DNA of 64,000 bases from Gemmatimonadaceae bacterium (GTDB taxonomy: Bacteria > Gemmatimonadota > Gemmatimonadetes > Gemmatimonadales > Gemmatimonadaceae): NCBI GenBank assembly GCA_030647905.1, contig JAUSJA010000033.1, positions 269,325 through 333,324 of the forward strand, in the 5' to 3' direction. Below the pieces are notes generated by a model that saw nothing but the letters and a program-made list of their open reading frames with translations, searched no databases and was not told the origin of the DNA. This document shows positions 19,495 to 26,956 of the stretch, piece after piece. The position numbers and the translations under genes are program-made. Position 1 is the first letter of the stretch. Every line of letters starts with the position of its first letter.

Positions 19495-20013
19495 ATGGAT
19501 GCGCCGCAGGTTGGGCGGCGCAGATTCCTTCATATAGTCAGCGGCATCGGCGCGGCGCTCTCCGCCGTCGTCGTCGGGTTTCCCGTCGTTCGGGCCTTTG
19601 TCTCGCCGACGCTTCCGTCGCCGCCGAAGGACGACTGGATCAAAGTGGCCGAAGACACGGCACTGCTCGACGTGGGCGTCCCCATCCAGCTGAACTTCGT
19701 CGTGTCAGAACAGGATGCGTGGATCGAGAGCCGGACGGTCAAAAACGTGTGGCTGTTCAGCGAGGACGGGGAGAAGTTCAAGGCGTATAACGGTCGTTGC
19801 ACGCACCTCGGGTGCGGCTTCGTCTGGGACAAGGACGCAAACAACTTCCTCTGTCCCTGCCACCGCGGGCGATTCGACCTCAGGACCGGCGCGGTGCTCA
19901 GCGGACCTCCTCCCCGTCCGCTCGACGAGCTCGAGGTGGAGATCCGCGACAGCGTCGTCTTCGTGAAGTACAAGGAGTTCCGGTTGGGCATTCCCGCACG
20001 CATCGAAGCCTGA
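19495..20013 (+). CDS. qcrA: Rieske 2Fe-2S protein of a bc-type complex
   Basis: 172 residues. The cluster ligands are CTHLGC and CPCHRG. The N-terminus has a twin-arginine signal/anchor, GRRRFL, followed by a hydrophobic segment, so it is exported folded and anchored to the inner membrane. The start at 19495 is chosen because it places the RR motif near the N-terminus; in-frame starts further upstream (from 19378) cannot be excluded. Its stop is four bases before the cytochrome b start. By family it takes electrons from menaquinol at the cytochrome b site and passes them to a c heme. Confidence 0.9.
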   Translation: MDAPQVGRRRFLHIVSGIGAALSAVVVGFPVVRAFVSPTLPSPPKDDWIKVAEDTALLDVGVPIQLNFVVSEQDAWIESRTVKNVWLFSEDGEKFKAYNGRCTHLGCGFVWDKDANNFLCPCHRGRFDLRTGAVLSGPPPRPLDELEVEIRDSVVFVKYKEFRLGIPARIEA

Positions 20014-20017
20014 GGCC

Positions 20018-21508
20018 GTGAACCCGATCTTCCGCTGGCTCGACGAGCGCGTTGACCTTCGCGCCATCAAGGAGCAGTTGCTCGACCGCAAGATGCCGGG
20101 CAACCTCACGTGGGCGCACACGCTCGGAAGTGCGACGCTCGCAGTCTTCCTCGTTCAGGTCGTTACCGGCGTAGTGCTCGCGATGTACTACGCGCCATCG
20201 CCGGACCACGCGTACGACAGCATCCGCTACTTGCAGGAACACGTGCTGAGCGGCTCTCTCCTGCGCGGCATCCACCATTGGGCCGCTTCGGCGATGGTCG
20301 TGCTCGTGCTCGCCCACATGATCCGCGTGTTCTCGACGGGTGCGTACAAATACCCGCGTGAGATCAACTGGCTGCTCGGCGTCGTGCTCCTGTTCCTGGT
20401 GCTCGGCTTCAGCTTCACCGGCTACCTGCTGCCGTGGGACCAGAAGGCCTATTGGGCGACGCAAGTGGGCACCAACATTGCCGGCACGACGCCAGTTGTC
20501 GGCGGGATGTTGGTGAAGCTGCTTCGTGGTGGCTCGCAGCTTGGCGCGGCCACACTGTCGCGCTTCTTCGCGCTGCACGTATTGCTGATGCCGCTGTTGC
20601 TCGCAGTGGTGGTCTTTCTGCACCTCGCGATCGTCGTTCGCCAGGGCATCGCGGCGCGAACGGGAGCACTCGAAGAGGGAGCGCCGCCGCGCACCAGTGA
20701 TCCGGAGTACCCCGCGTACTACAAACAGGCGTACGAAAGGAGCAAGGGCGCCGGCGTCCGCTTCTATCCTGACCTCACCACGAAGGACATCGTGGTGGCG
20801 ACGGCGATCATCCTGGTCCTCGTGCTGCTTGGTAGCTTCGTTGGAGCCGGACTCGAACCGCCGGCGGACCCGACGGATAACACCTATGTCCCGCGCCCGG
20901 AATGGTATTTCCTGCCGTTCTTCCAGCTGCTGAAACTGGTCCCCGGGTCGATGGAAGGCGTAGTTGCGGTCGGCATTCCGGCCGCGCTGGTGATCATGCT
21001 GGTGGCGCTGCCATTCTTCGACCGCGGCAGCGCGCGCGCATTCTCCAAGCGCCCGATCGCCCGTTTCTCGCTGTTCTTCCTGCTTGGCAGCTCCGCCCTC
21101 TTGCTGGGAGCATCGTTCACCGGTGAGCAGCCGGGGGCCGTTGTGGCTGAAGCCGGGCGACCACTCTCGAACATCGAGCGCTCGGGCAAGGCGATGTTTG
21201 GCGCTCAGCAATGCGGGAGCTGTCATGCCGTCACGGGCAAGGGAGGCGGGAGCAAGGAAAACGCGCCCAACCTCTCGATGATCGGCCTGAAGCATTCCGG
21301 CGCGTGGATTCACAGCTTCATCGAGAATCCACTCCGGTTCCACCCCCACTCGACGATGCCAAGTTACGGCCCGCCGACGATTTCCCACCAGGACATCGAA
21401 GAGCTCACGCGCTACCTCATGACGCTGCGCGGCCCCAATGGCGAACTCACGAAGCCCGAGTTCGTTGACACGTTCCCTGAGTTCCCCAAATCCAAGGAGA
21501 AGTTGTGA
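20018..21508 (+). CDS. qcrB: Cytochrome b fused to a C-terminal monoheme cytochrome c
   Basis: 496 residues from a GTG at 20018, with GAGG overlapping the Rieske stop. The protein carries the cytochrome b N-terminal core with heme-ligand His in HHWAASAMV and in the fourth helix. The quinol-site motif PRPEWYF follows, then further helices. The C-terminal domain (from about 385) has one CGSCH heme site and a Met ligand candidate (TMPSYGP). So one polypeptide joins the full cytochrome b (b6 plus subunit IV type) to a c heme. With the Rieske protein it makes a compact bc complex that oxidises menaquinol. Confidence 0.92.
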   Translation: MNPIFRWLDERVDLRAIKEQLLDRKMPGNLTWAHTLGSATLAVFLVQVVTGVVLAMYYAPSPDHAYDSIRYLQEHVLSGSLLRGIHHWAASAMVVLVLAHMIRVFSTGAYKYPREINWLLGVVLLFLVLGFSFTGYLLPWDQKAYWATQVGTNIAGTTPVVGGMLVKLLRGGSQLGAATLSRFFALHVLLMPLLLAVVVFLHLAIVVRQGIAARTGALEEGAPPRTSDPEYPAYYKQAYERSKGAGVRFYPDLTTKDIVVATAIILVLVLLGSFVGAGLEPPADPTDNTYVPRPEWYFLPFFQLLKLVPGSMEGVVAVGIPAALVIMLVALPFFDRGSARAFSKRPIARFSLFFLLGSSALLLGASFTGEQPGAVVAEAGRPLSNIERSGKAMFGAQQCGSCHAVTGKGGGSKENAPNLSMIGLKHSGAWIHSFIENPLRFHPHSTMPSYGPPTISHQDIEELTRYLMTLRGPNGELTKPEFVDTFPEFPKSKEKL

Positions 21509-21843
21509 TGAAACGCGTTATCCTCGCAGGCCTGGCGTTCGCGGCCTCTGGCGCCATATCGAACGCCAGCGCCCAGGCAGTGGACGCAAAGGCCGTCTAC
21601 GATGCGAACTGCAAGAAATGCCACGGGGTGGTGGGCAAACCACCGAAGGCGATGGCGACGAAGTTCCCCAAGATCGCCGCGTTTGACGCCGCGTTTTTCG
21701 CGAAGCGATCCGACGATTCAGTTGTCAAGGTCCTCACGAAGGGAAAGAGCGCGGGTATGAAGTCGTTCAAGGACAAGATGACACCGGCGGAGATGGCCGC
21801 CGTCGCCAGGTACGTGCGCGCGTTTGCAACGAAGGCGAAGTAA
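21508..21843 (+). CDS. Periplasmic monoheme cytochrome c
   Basis: 111 residues. The ATG at 21508 overlaps the cytochrome b-c stop (TGATG), with AAGGAG upstream, so translation is coupled. It has a signal peptide (ISNASAQA) and one heme site (CKKCH). A Met ligand candidate is in GMKSF. It is a likely mobile acceptor for the bc complex and donor to an oxidase or to the multiheme proteins. It is the last gene before a terminator. Confidence 0.88.
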   Translation: MKRVILAGLAFAASGAISNASAQAVDAKAVYDANCKKCHGVVGKPPKAMATKFPKIAAFDAAFFAKRSDDSVVKVLTKGKSAGMKSFKDKMTPAEMAAVARYVRAFATKAK

Positions 21844-21953
21844 GCACCAACACTGGAGACTGGGGTGCATCACGGCCGTGTGAACCCCGTGTAGTGCGTC
21901 TCTGAAGCCGTGCGGCGGAACTGCGCGTCGCCACAGGCACAACACCGCAACAC

Positions 21954-21995
21954 AAAGGGCTCCGGGAGTCGAACCCCGGGGCCTTTTGCGGTTTT
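21954..21995 (+). terminator. Rho-independent terminator after the bc operon
   Basis: AAAGG plus CTCCGGG (with one bulged G at 21959) pairs with CCCGGGG plus CCTTT. TTTT and a second TTTT follow at 21984-21995. It lies 111 bases after the cytochrome c stop and may serve both strands. The loop contains GTCGAAC, which makes the minus strand look like a tRNA T-arm, but no tRNA body is present. Confidence 0.65.
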
Positions 21996-22076
21996 CGTTT
22001 GTTGTGCACCTGCCTGGTGGCCCGCTCCCTTGTCAGCTGCTGGTTGGGGCGGGCCACGACGTTCGCGGTGGTGCGC

Positions 22077-22871
22077 TCAGCTGCCCGCGTCTGCGGGCAG
22101 GACCTCGGCCTCGCGCGGCGCGCGGGTCAGCGCACTCCTCAGGCCGTCCATCATGTCCATCGGCAACGGAATGATCGTGCTGTTCCCTTCGCCAGCGATT
22201 TCCACGAGCGTCTGGAGATACCGCAACTGCAACGCCGGCGGCTCGTTCCGAATGATGTGCGCGGCCTTGGCGAGTGTCGTCGCCGCGAGGAATTCGCCGT
22301 CGGCGCGAATGATCTTCGCGCGTTTCTCGCGCTCCGCCTCAGCCTGCGCCGCCATCGAGCGCTGCATCCCTTCCGGCAACAGAACATCTTTCACTTCGAC
22401 GACCGAGACCTTCACGCCCCACGGTTCGGTCTGCCCGTCAATGATCTGCTGCAGCGTGTGATTGATCTTCTCGCGGTGGGCGAGCAGTTCGTCGAGCTCT
22501 GACTGGCCCAGTACGCTACGGAGCGTCGTCAGAGCGATCTGCGATGTCGCCCTGGCGAAATCCACTACCTGCAGGAGCGCTTTCGCTGGATCGATCACGG
22601 CGAAATACACCACCGCGTCCACCTTGATCGTCACGTTGTCCCGCGTGATGATCTCCTGGGGCTCGACCGTGAGGGTCACGGTTCGCGTGTCGATCTTGTA
22701 CAGGCGGTCGACCAGCGGAATGATCAGATTGAAGCCCGGCGATCGGATGCCGGTCAACCGACCGAGGCGCAGCAGCACTCCGCGTTCATACTGCTGCACG
22801 ATCTTCACGCCAAACCTGAGGGCAACGACGACGATTGCTGCGACGATCCACGGCACATAGGTGCTACTCAT
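22077..22871 (-). CDS. Slipin, SPFH/band 7 membrane protein
   Basis: 264 residues. One N-terminal hydrophobic segment (about 7-22) is followed by the band 7 domain: QQYERGVLLRLGR, PGFNLIIPLVDR, and DPAKALLQVVDFARATSQIA near the middle. A charged helical region (AEAEREKRAKIIRADGE) follows. Slipins form ring-like membrane assemblies. The gene starts 34 bases after the NrfD stop on the same strand, so it may support the NrfD complex in the membrane; that link is inference. Confidence 0.92.
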   Translation of the reverse strand: MSSTYVPWIVAAIVVVALRFGVKIVQQYERGVLLRLGRLTGIRSPGFNLIIPLVDRLYKIDTRTVTLTVEPQEIITRDNVTIKVDAVVYFAVIDPAKALLQVVDFARATSQIALTTLRSVLGQSELDELLAHREKINHTLQQIIDGQTEPWGVKVSVVEVKDVLLPEGMQRSMAAQAEAEREKRAKIIRADGEFLAATTLAKAAHIIRNEPPALQLRYLQTLVEIAGEGNSTIIPLPMDMMDGLRSALTRAPREAEVLPADAGS

Positions 22872-22905
22872 CTCAGTGTCTCCTTATGGTGGCGGTATGA
22901 AAAAA

Positions 22906-24144
22906 TCACTTGAACTTCGTGAGATTCTTCAGTGGCACGTACTCGGGCGGCTTGTCTCTCAGCCACCGCGTTGGAAAGGTCGAGATGGGTCCCCAGAGCG
23001 GCAGGACCCGCGAGAAGACCAGCATTGCAACAAATGGAAGCGTGAAAAGGAAGAGCACGGCGAGCAGGCCTTCGCGCCCATAGATGTCGATCTGAAAATC
23101 CAGAAATCCGCGGAAGCTCTTTGAGAACATCTGCCCGCCCATGACCACGTTCCAGCGCATGGCAAGCACCTGCACCAGGAGCAGGATACCCGACACGAAG
23201 CCCATCACGTTGCGCACGCCGGCGGGGATCCTGTTCCTGAACACCACGGCCGCACCCAACAGAAGGAATGGAACGACCGATCCGATCAGGAACTGCACCA
23301 CGAAAAGGCTCACCAGGAGCTTGTCGAGGATCAGGTGTTTCATGATGTCCCAGTCGTGGTTGGCCATATACGCGTGGTTCAGCAGCTCCAGCCCTTCGAG
23401 CGCGACGTCGACCATCACGAAGTACCAGGCCGATTCCATCATCGACTGCGTGCACTCCGAGTCGACGGGCCTTTTGTTGAACCACTGCACGATGAGGTAA
23501 CACACCATCACCATCGCGATGCCGGAGACGATCGCGCTGAGGAGGAAGATCACCGGCATCAGTGGGCTTGCCCACCAGGGGTTCGCCTTGATCGCGCCGA
23601 ACAGAAACCCCACATATCCGTGCAGGAAGCACGCCGCCGGAACGCCGATGGCGGCGAGGAACAGCATCACCTTGCGGTCGAGCGCCTTGGCTTCTTCCGA
23701 GATGTCGGTCACGCCGAGCGCCAGAATCCAGTACAGGCGGCGCATCATTTCAGACTTGGCGTTGCTCGCCAGGAAGACGATGTCGACCCGGTACAACAAC
23801 CAGATCTCGACCACGAGAATGAGCAGGTAAATGGTGTAGATGAATCCGAATCCCGCCATCGCCGACGTCACGTTGGGCGTGAACATGATGTTCAGGGCTC
23901 GCTCCGGATGCCCGAGGTGCGCCAGCAACGGGAGAGGGGCACAGAGCAGAAAGGCCAGCGCCATCAGCATCGCGAAGCGGCTGACCGGCTTCAGCTCATC
24001 CCTGTCAAAGACGTGGTGGAGCGACGAGATGATGAATGCGCCGGCGACGATGCCGGTGATGTATGGATACAGGACGATCATCATCGTCCAGTAGATGTGC
24101 GCCTGGTTCGGCAGGACGTAACCTTGGGTGACGTAATGATGCAT
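22906..24144 (-). CDS. NrfD/PsrC-type quinone-interacting membrane subunit
   Basis: 412 residues with about ten membrane helices. The start at 24144 is two bases after the ferredoxin stop; the frame is open for 71 more codons upstream, but those overlap the ferredoxin gene. It carries the NrfD pattern: a membrane anchor that exchanges electrons or protons with quinol and couples to an Fe-S subunit on the periplasmic side. With the tetraheme protein and the four-cluster ferredoxin upstream it forms a three-subunit quinone:cytochrome unit without a molybdenum subunit. Confidence 0.9.
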   Translation of the reverse strand: MHHYVTQGYVLPNQAHIYWTMMIVLYPYITGIVAGAFIISSLHHVFDRDELKPVSRFAMLMALAFLLCAPLPLLAHLGHPERALNIMFTPNVTSAMAGFGFIYTIYLLILVVEIWLLYRVDIVFLASNAKSEMMRRLYWILALGVTDISEEAKALDRKVMLFLAAIGVPAACFLHGYVGFLFGAIKANPWWASPLMPVIFLLSAIVSGIAMVMVCYLIVQWFNKRPVDSECTQSMMESAWYFVMVDVALEGLELLNHAYMANHDWDIMKHLILDKLLVSLFVVQFLIGSVVPFLLLGAAVVFRNRIPAGVRNVMGFVSGILLLVQVLAMRWNVVMGGQMFSKSFRGFLDFQIDIYGREGLLAVLFLFTLPFVAMLVFSRVLPLWGPISTFPTRWLRDKPPEYVPLKNLTKFK

Positions 24145-24146
24145 GC

Positions 24147-25037
24147 TTACATGACCTCCGAATCGAGCCCGATGTAGCGGGTTCTCGGATTCGTTCCGAG
24201 GTATGACTTCAGGACCTGCACGCGGTTGTTTGCCAGGATCTGGCTGATCTCGCTGTTCGGGTCGCTGACGCTGCCGAAGATCCTCGCTTTGGCCGGGCAC
24301 GCCTGCACACACGCCGGCACCATCCCCTTTGTGATCCGGTGGTAGCACCACGTGCACTTGTCAGCGGTGTTCGTTTGGGGATTGATGTACCGTGAGCCGA
24401 AGGGGCAGGCCTGCACGCAGTAGCCGCATCCGATGCAGCGCTCTTGATCGATCAGCACGACGCCTTCCCTGGTCACATAGGACGCGCCGACCGGGCAAAC
24501 CTGAATGCAGGGGGTGTTGATGCAGTGGTTGCACAGCTTGGGAACGAAGAAGCCACGCACCGGGAGCTGACCAAGTTCCTCGGGCATGTTGCGGCTTGGA
24601 AGATCCTCGCCGAAGCCGTCTGCCCCGCCACTTGGCGAATTGACGATGACCTCGCCGTTCGGGAAGAACGTGTACTGTTCGACCCACGTCCGACAGAAAC
24701 CGTCGGGTACGTTGTTTTCGTCACGGCAGGCGCGGACGCACGACCCGCATCCAATGCATTTCATCGTGTCGACCACGAATCCGTAGATCGGGCCCTTCGC
24801 GGCCTCCTTCGGCGCTCCTTCCGCGCGCGCGCGTACGTCCCCAAGTCCGGTATCGTGCAATCGGCTTTCCACGGCTCCTTCCGCGCGCGCGCGTACGTCC
24901 TCCGGGTCCTGCGCCAGAAGCAGATTGGCGGTGGTGACCACGAGCCCGCCGAAGACGAAGGTTTTCGCGCCGGCCTCGGCGCACTTCTCGAAGAATTCAC
25001 GCCGGCTGATCTCGGGTTTGTTCCAGAGGGTCGTCAT
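24147..25037 (-). CDS. Twin-arginine 4Fe-4S ferredoxin subunit (NrfC/PsrB type)
   Basis: 296 residues. The ATG at 25037 overlaps the cytochrome stop by four bases. A twin-arginine signal (ISRREFF) is followed by a hydrophobic stretch. Sixteen Cys form four 4Fe-4S clusters: CIGCGSCVRAC, CNHCINTPCIQVCP, CIGCGYCVQACP, and CTWC with CVQACP. Between signal and first cluster, an in-frame 20-residue repeat carries DVRARAEGA twice, encoded by two identical 27-base stretches. The protein is exported to the periplasmic face to link the tetraheme cytochrome with NrfD. Confidence 0.92.
   Translation of the reverse strand: MTTLWNKPEISRREFFEKCAEAGAKTFVFGGLVVTTANLLLAQDPEDVRARAEGAVESRLHDTGLGDVRARAEGAPKEAAKGPIYGFVVDTMKCIGCGSCVRACRDENNVPDGFCRTWVEQYTFFPNGEVIVNSPSGGADGFGEDLPSRNMPEELGQLPVRGFFVPKLCNHCINTPCIQVCPVGASYVTREGVVLIDQERCIGCGYCVQACPFGSRYINPQTNTADKCTWCYHRITKGMVPACVQACPAKARIFGSVSDPNSEISQILANNRVQVLKSYLGTNPRTRYIGLDSEVM
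24814..24900. repeat. 27-bp direct repeat with exact 60-bp period inside the ferredoxin gene
   Basis: Identical 27-base copies lie at 24814-24840 and 24874-24900, each with a CG-alternating core (CCGCGCGCGCGCGTACG). The 60-base period keeps the reading frame, so the repeat duplicates a peptide (DVRARAEGA) and does not damage the gene. Confidence 0.85.
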
Positions 25038-25552
25038 TTGACCGCGGTCGTGTGAGGGTTGTGGCAGTCGGTGCACTTCGACGCGGGAGTGAACGTTCCT
25101 CCCGTCGCCGTGATGTGCTCGCCGACGGACTTGATGGACTTGAGGGTGCTGGGACGTTCGAATGTCTTCAGGTGGCACCACTCGCACTCCCGAATGCCGG
25201 TCGTCGGCCGGAGCGCGTTCTTGTTCTGTTTGATCGGGTCGGGGTACGCGTCCACCGAATCCTCGCTCACAACTTTCACGTGCAGCATGCCCGGGCCGTG
25301 GCAGTTCTCACACTGGGGGACGGAGTGCTTTCCCTTCGACCAGGGATCGCTGATTTCGGAGTGACATTCGGCGCACGTCACGCTGCCGAGGTGTCGCGGT
25401 TCGCGCGCCGCAGCGTCAGTGATTGCCGACGCTCTGAAGTGTCCGAGCTTGCCGAAATCCGCAGGCACAACCATCGACCTGGCTTTGAAAAAGGCAGCAG
25501 CTGCGATAGCGAGCAGCGCCAGCAGTCTGATGAAGTGCCTGGCCGAGTTCAT
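25034..25552 (-). CDS. Tetraheme cytochrome c, donor/acceptor for the NrfD module
   Basis: 172 residues with an N-terminal hydrophobic anchor or signal (FIRLLALLAIAAAAFF). Heme sites are CAECH, CENCH, CEWCH and CTDCH. The ATG at 25552 is preferred; a GTG at 25564 is possible. The stop overlaps the ferredoxin start by four bases. The regulator gene ends about 40 bases upstream on the same strand, so the two-component genes and this module may share a transcript. Confidence 0.88.
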   Translation of the reverse strand: MNSARHFIRLLALLAIAAAAFFKARSMVVPADFGKLGHFRASAITDAAAREPRHLGSVTCAECHSEISDPWSKGKHSVPQCENCHGPGMLHVKVVSEDSVDAYPDPIKQNKNALRPTTGIRECEWCHLKTFERPSTLKSIKSVGEHITATGGTFTPASKCTDCHNPHTTAVK

Positions 25553-25591
25553 GGGTTGGACCACCGTGCTGACGTGGTCGGACTATGTGCT

Positions 25592-26956
25592 CTAGTGAAT
25601 TCCATATTTCTCCAACCGGTATCGCAGAGTGTCACGTGAAAGTCCGAGCAGCCGCGCCGCTCCGGTCTTGTTTCCCTCGGCGCGGGCGAACGCCTGGCAG
25701 ATCAGATCGCGCTCGAGTTCTTCGAGATCGAGCCCGTTCGCGGGGAGTACCATGCCCTTGGGATTCCGCGTCCCCGTTCCGCGAATCTCCGCCGGTAAAT
25801 GATCCGCCTGAATGGCGTCAGAATCCTCGAGCAGGAGCACGCGTTCGATGACGTTGCGCAATTCGCGAGCATTGCCGGGCCAGGAGTACGCCTCGAGCGT
25901 GCGGAGCGCCTCCTTCGTCACCTCCCGCACGGGCTGTCGCAGATCGTGGCACAACAATTCGACAAAGTGCACGGCCAGCGGCGCGATGTCTTCGGGGCGC
26001 TCGCGCAGGGACGGAATGACGATCGGCACGACATTGAGCCGATAGAAGAGATCCTCACGGAAGTCGCCGACGGCCACCGCCGCCTCGAGGTTGCGGTTCG
26101 TGGCCGTGATGACATGCACGTCGACCTCGATGCTGCGCACGCCCCCGACTCTGCGGAACTCGTACGTCTCCAGGAAGTGCAGCAACTTGGCTTGCATCGG
26201 CTTCGGCACGTCTCCGATTTCGTCGAGGAACACGGTGCCGTGGTGCGCGATCTCGAAGAGGCCGGGTTTCGCTTCGCGCGCGTCGGTATACGCGCCCGCT
26301 TCATGGCCAAACAGCTCGCTTTCGACCAGTTGCTCCGGGAGCGAGGTGCAATTGACGCTGACGAACGGCTGTGTGCGACGAGGTCCGCGCGCGTGGATCG
26401 CTCGTGCGACAACGTCCTTGCCGGTGCCGCTTTCCCCTCGCAGGAGCACGTTCATGGTGCTTCCCTTCTCACCGAGTCGGGTGATCAGCTCGGCGATCTT
26501 CCGCATCGCGGGCGAACGTCCCACGAGGGAGACGTCGGCGAACTGCCACCGGTAGCCATCGCGGAATCGCTCGACCTCGCTTCGGAGTTCCCGGGCTTCG
26601 AGCGCTTGCTCGATCAAGAGCAGCAGCTCGGGAAGATTGATCGGCTTCTCGAGGAAATGGTGCGCCCCGGCTCGCACGGCGGCCACGGCCGTTTCGACTT
26701 CCCCGTATGCCGTCATCATGATCACCGGGAGCGTCGCGTCGAGCGCCTTGATGCGCGGCAGCAGTTCGAGTCCGGTAGCGTCGGGGAGTCGCAGGTCGAG
26801 GAGCACGAGATCCGCGGGTTCGCGCGCGAGCGCCGCAAGCAGGCTCTCGCCGTCGGCGACCTCCTCGGTGACAAGGCCAGCCTCGTTGAGCCGCTCCGCC
26901 AGCCAGAGACGAATGAGCATCTCGTCGTCACAGATCACGACGCGGGCTTTTTTCAT
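25592..26956 (-). CDS. NtrC-type response regulator, sigma54 AAA+ domain with atypical GAFTGA loop
   Basis: 454 residues. The receiver domain has the phospho-acceptor Asp54 in LLDLRLPD. The AAA+ domain has Walker A GESGTGKD (174-181) and Walker B VFLDEIGD. The C-terminal Fis-type helix-turn-helix includes ARLLGLSRDTLRYRLEKYG. The loop that contacts sigma54 reads GAYTDA (221-226, bases 26279-26296) where the family has GAFTGA. F to Y is tolerated in some members, but G to D at the fifth position is unusual, so sigma54 activation may be altered or lost. The start overlaps the kinase stop (ATGA), which makes the cognate pair clear. Confidence 0.93.
   Translation of the reverse strand: MKKARVVICDDEMLIRLWLAERLNEAGLVTEEVADGESLLAALAREPADLVLLDLRLPDATGLELLPRIKALDATLPVIMMTAYGEVETAVAAVRAGAHHFLEKPINLPELLLLIEQALEARELRSEVERFRDGYRWQFADVSLVGRSPAMRKIAELITRLGEKGSTMNVLLRGESGTGKDVVARAIHARGPRRTQPFVSVNCTSLPEQLVESELFGHEAGAYTDAREAKPGLFEIAHHGTVFLDEIGDVPKPMQAKLLHFLETYEFRRVGGVRSIEVDVHVITATNRNLEAAVAVGDFREDLFYRLNVVPIVIPSLRERPEDIAPLAVHFVELLCHDLRQPVREVTKEALRTLEAYSWPGNARELRNVIERVLLLEDSDAIQADHLPAEIRGTGTRNPKGMVLPANGLDLEELERDLICQAFARAEGNKTGAARLLGLSRDTLRYRLEKYGIH

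Noticed and set aside
19898..21388. 496-codon frame opposite cytochrome b
   Set aside because: Antisense of a clear cytochrome b; no domain.
21960..21985. Minus strand resembles a tRNA T-arm (GGGTTCGACTCCC-like)
   Set aside because: The stem is longer than a T-arm and is followed by T runs; no acceptor, D-arm or anticodon partner is found. A terminator explains it better.
25541..25640. Looked for a sigma54 -24/-12 promoter between the regulator and the tetraheme gene
   Set aside because: No GG-N10-GC pair in a fitting context was found.
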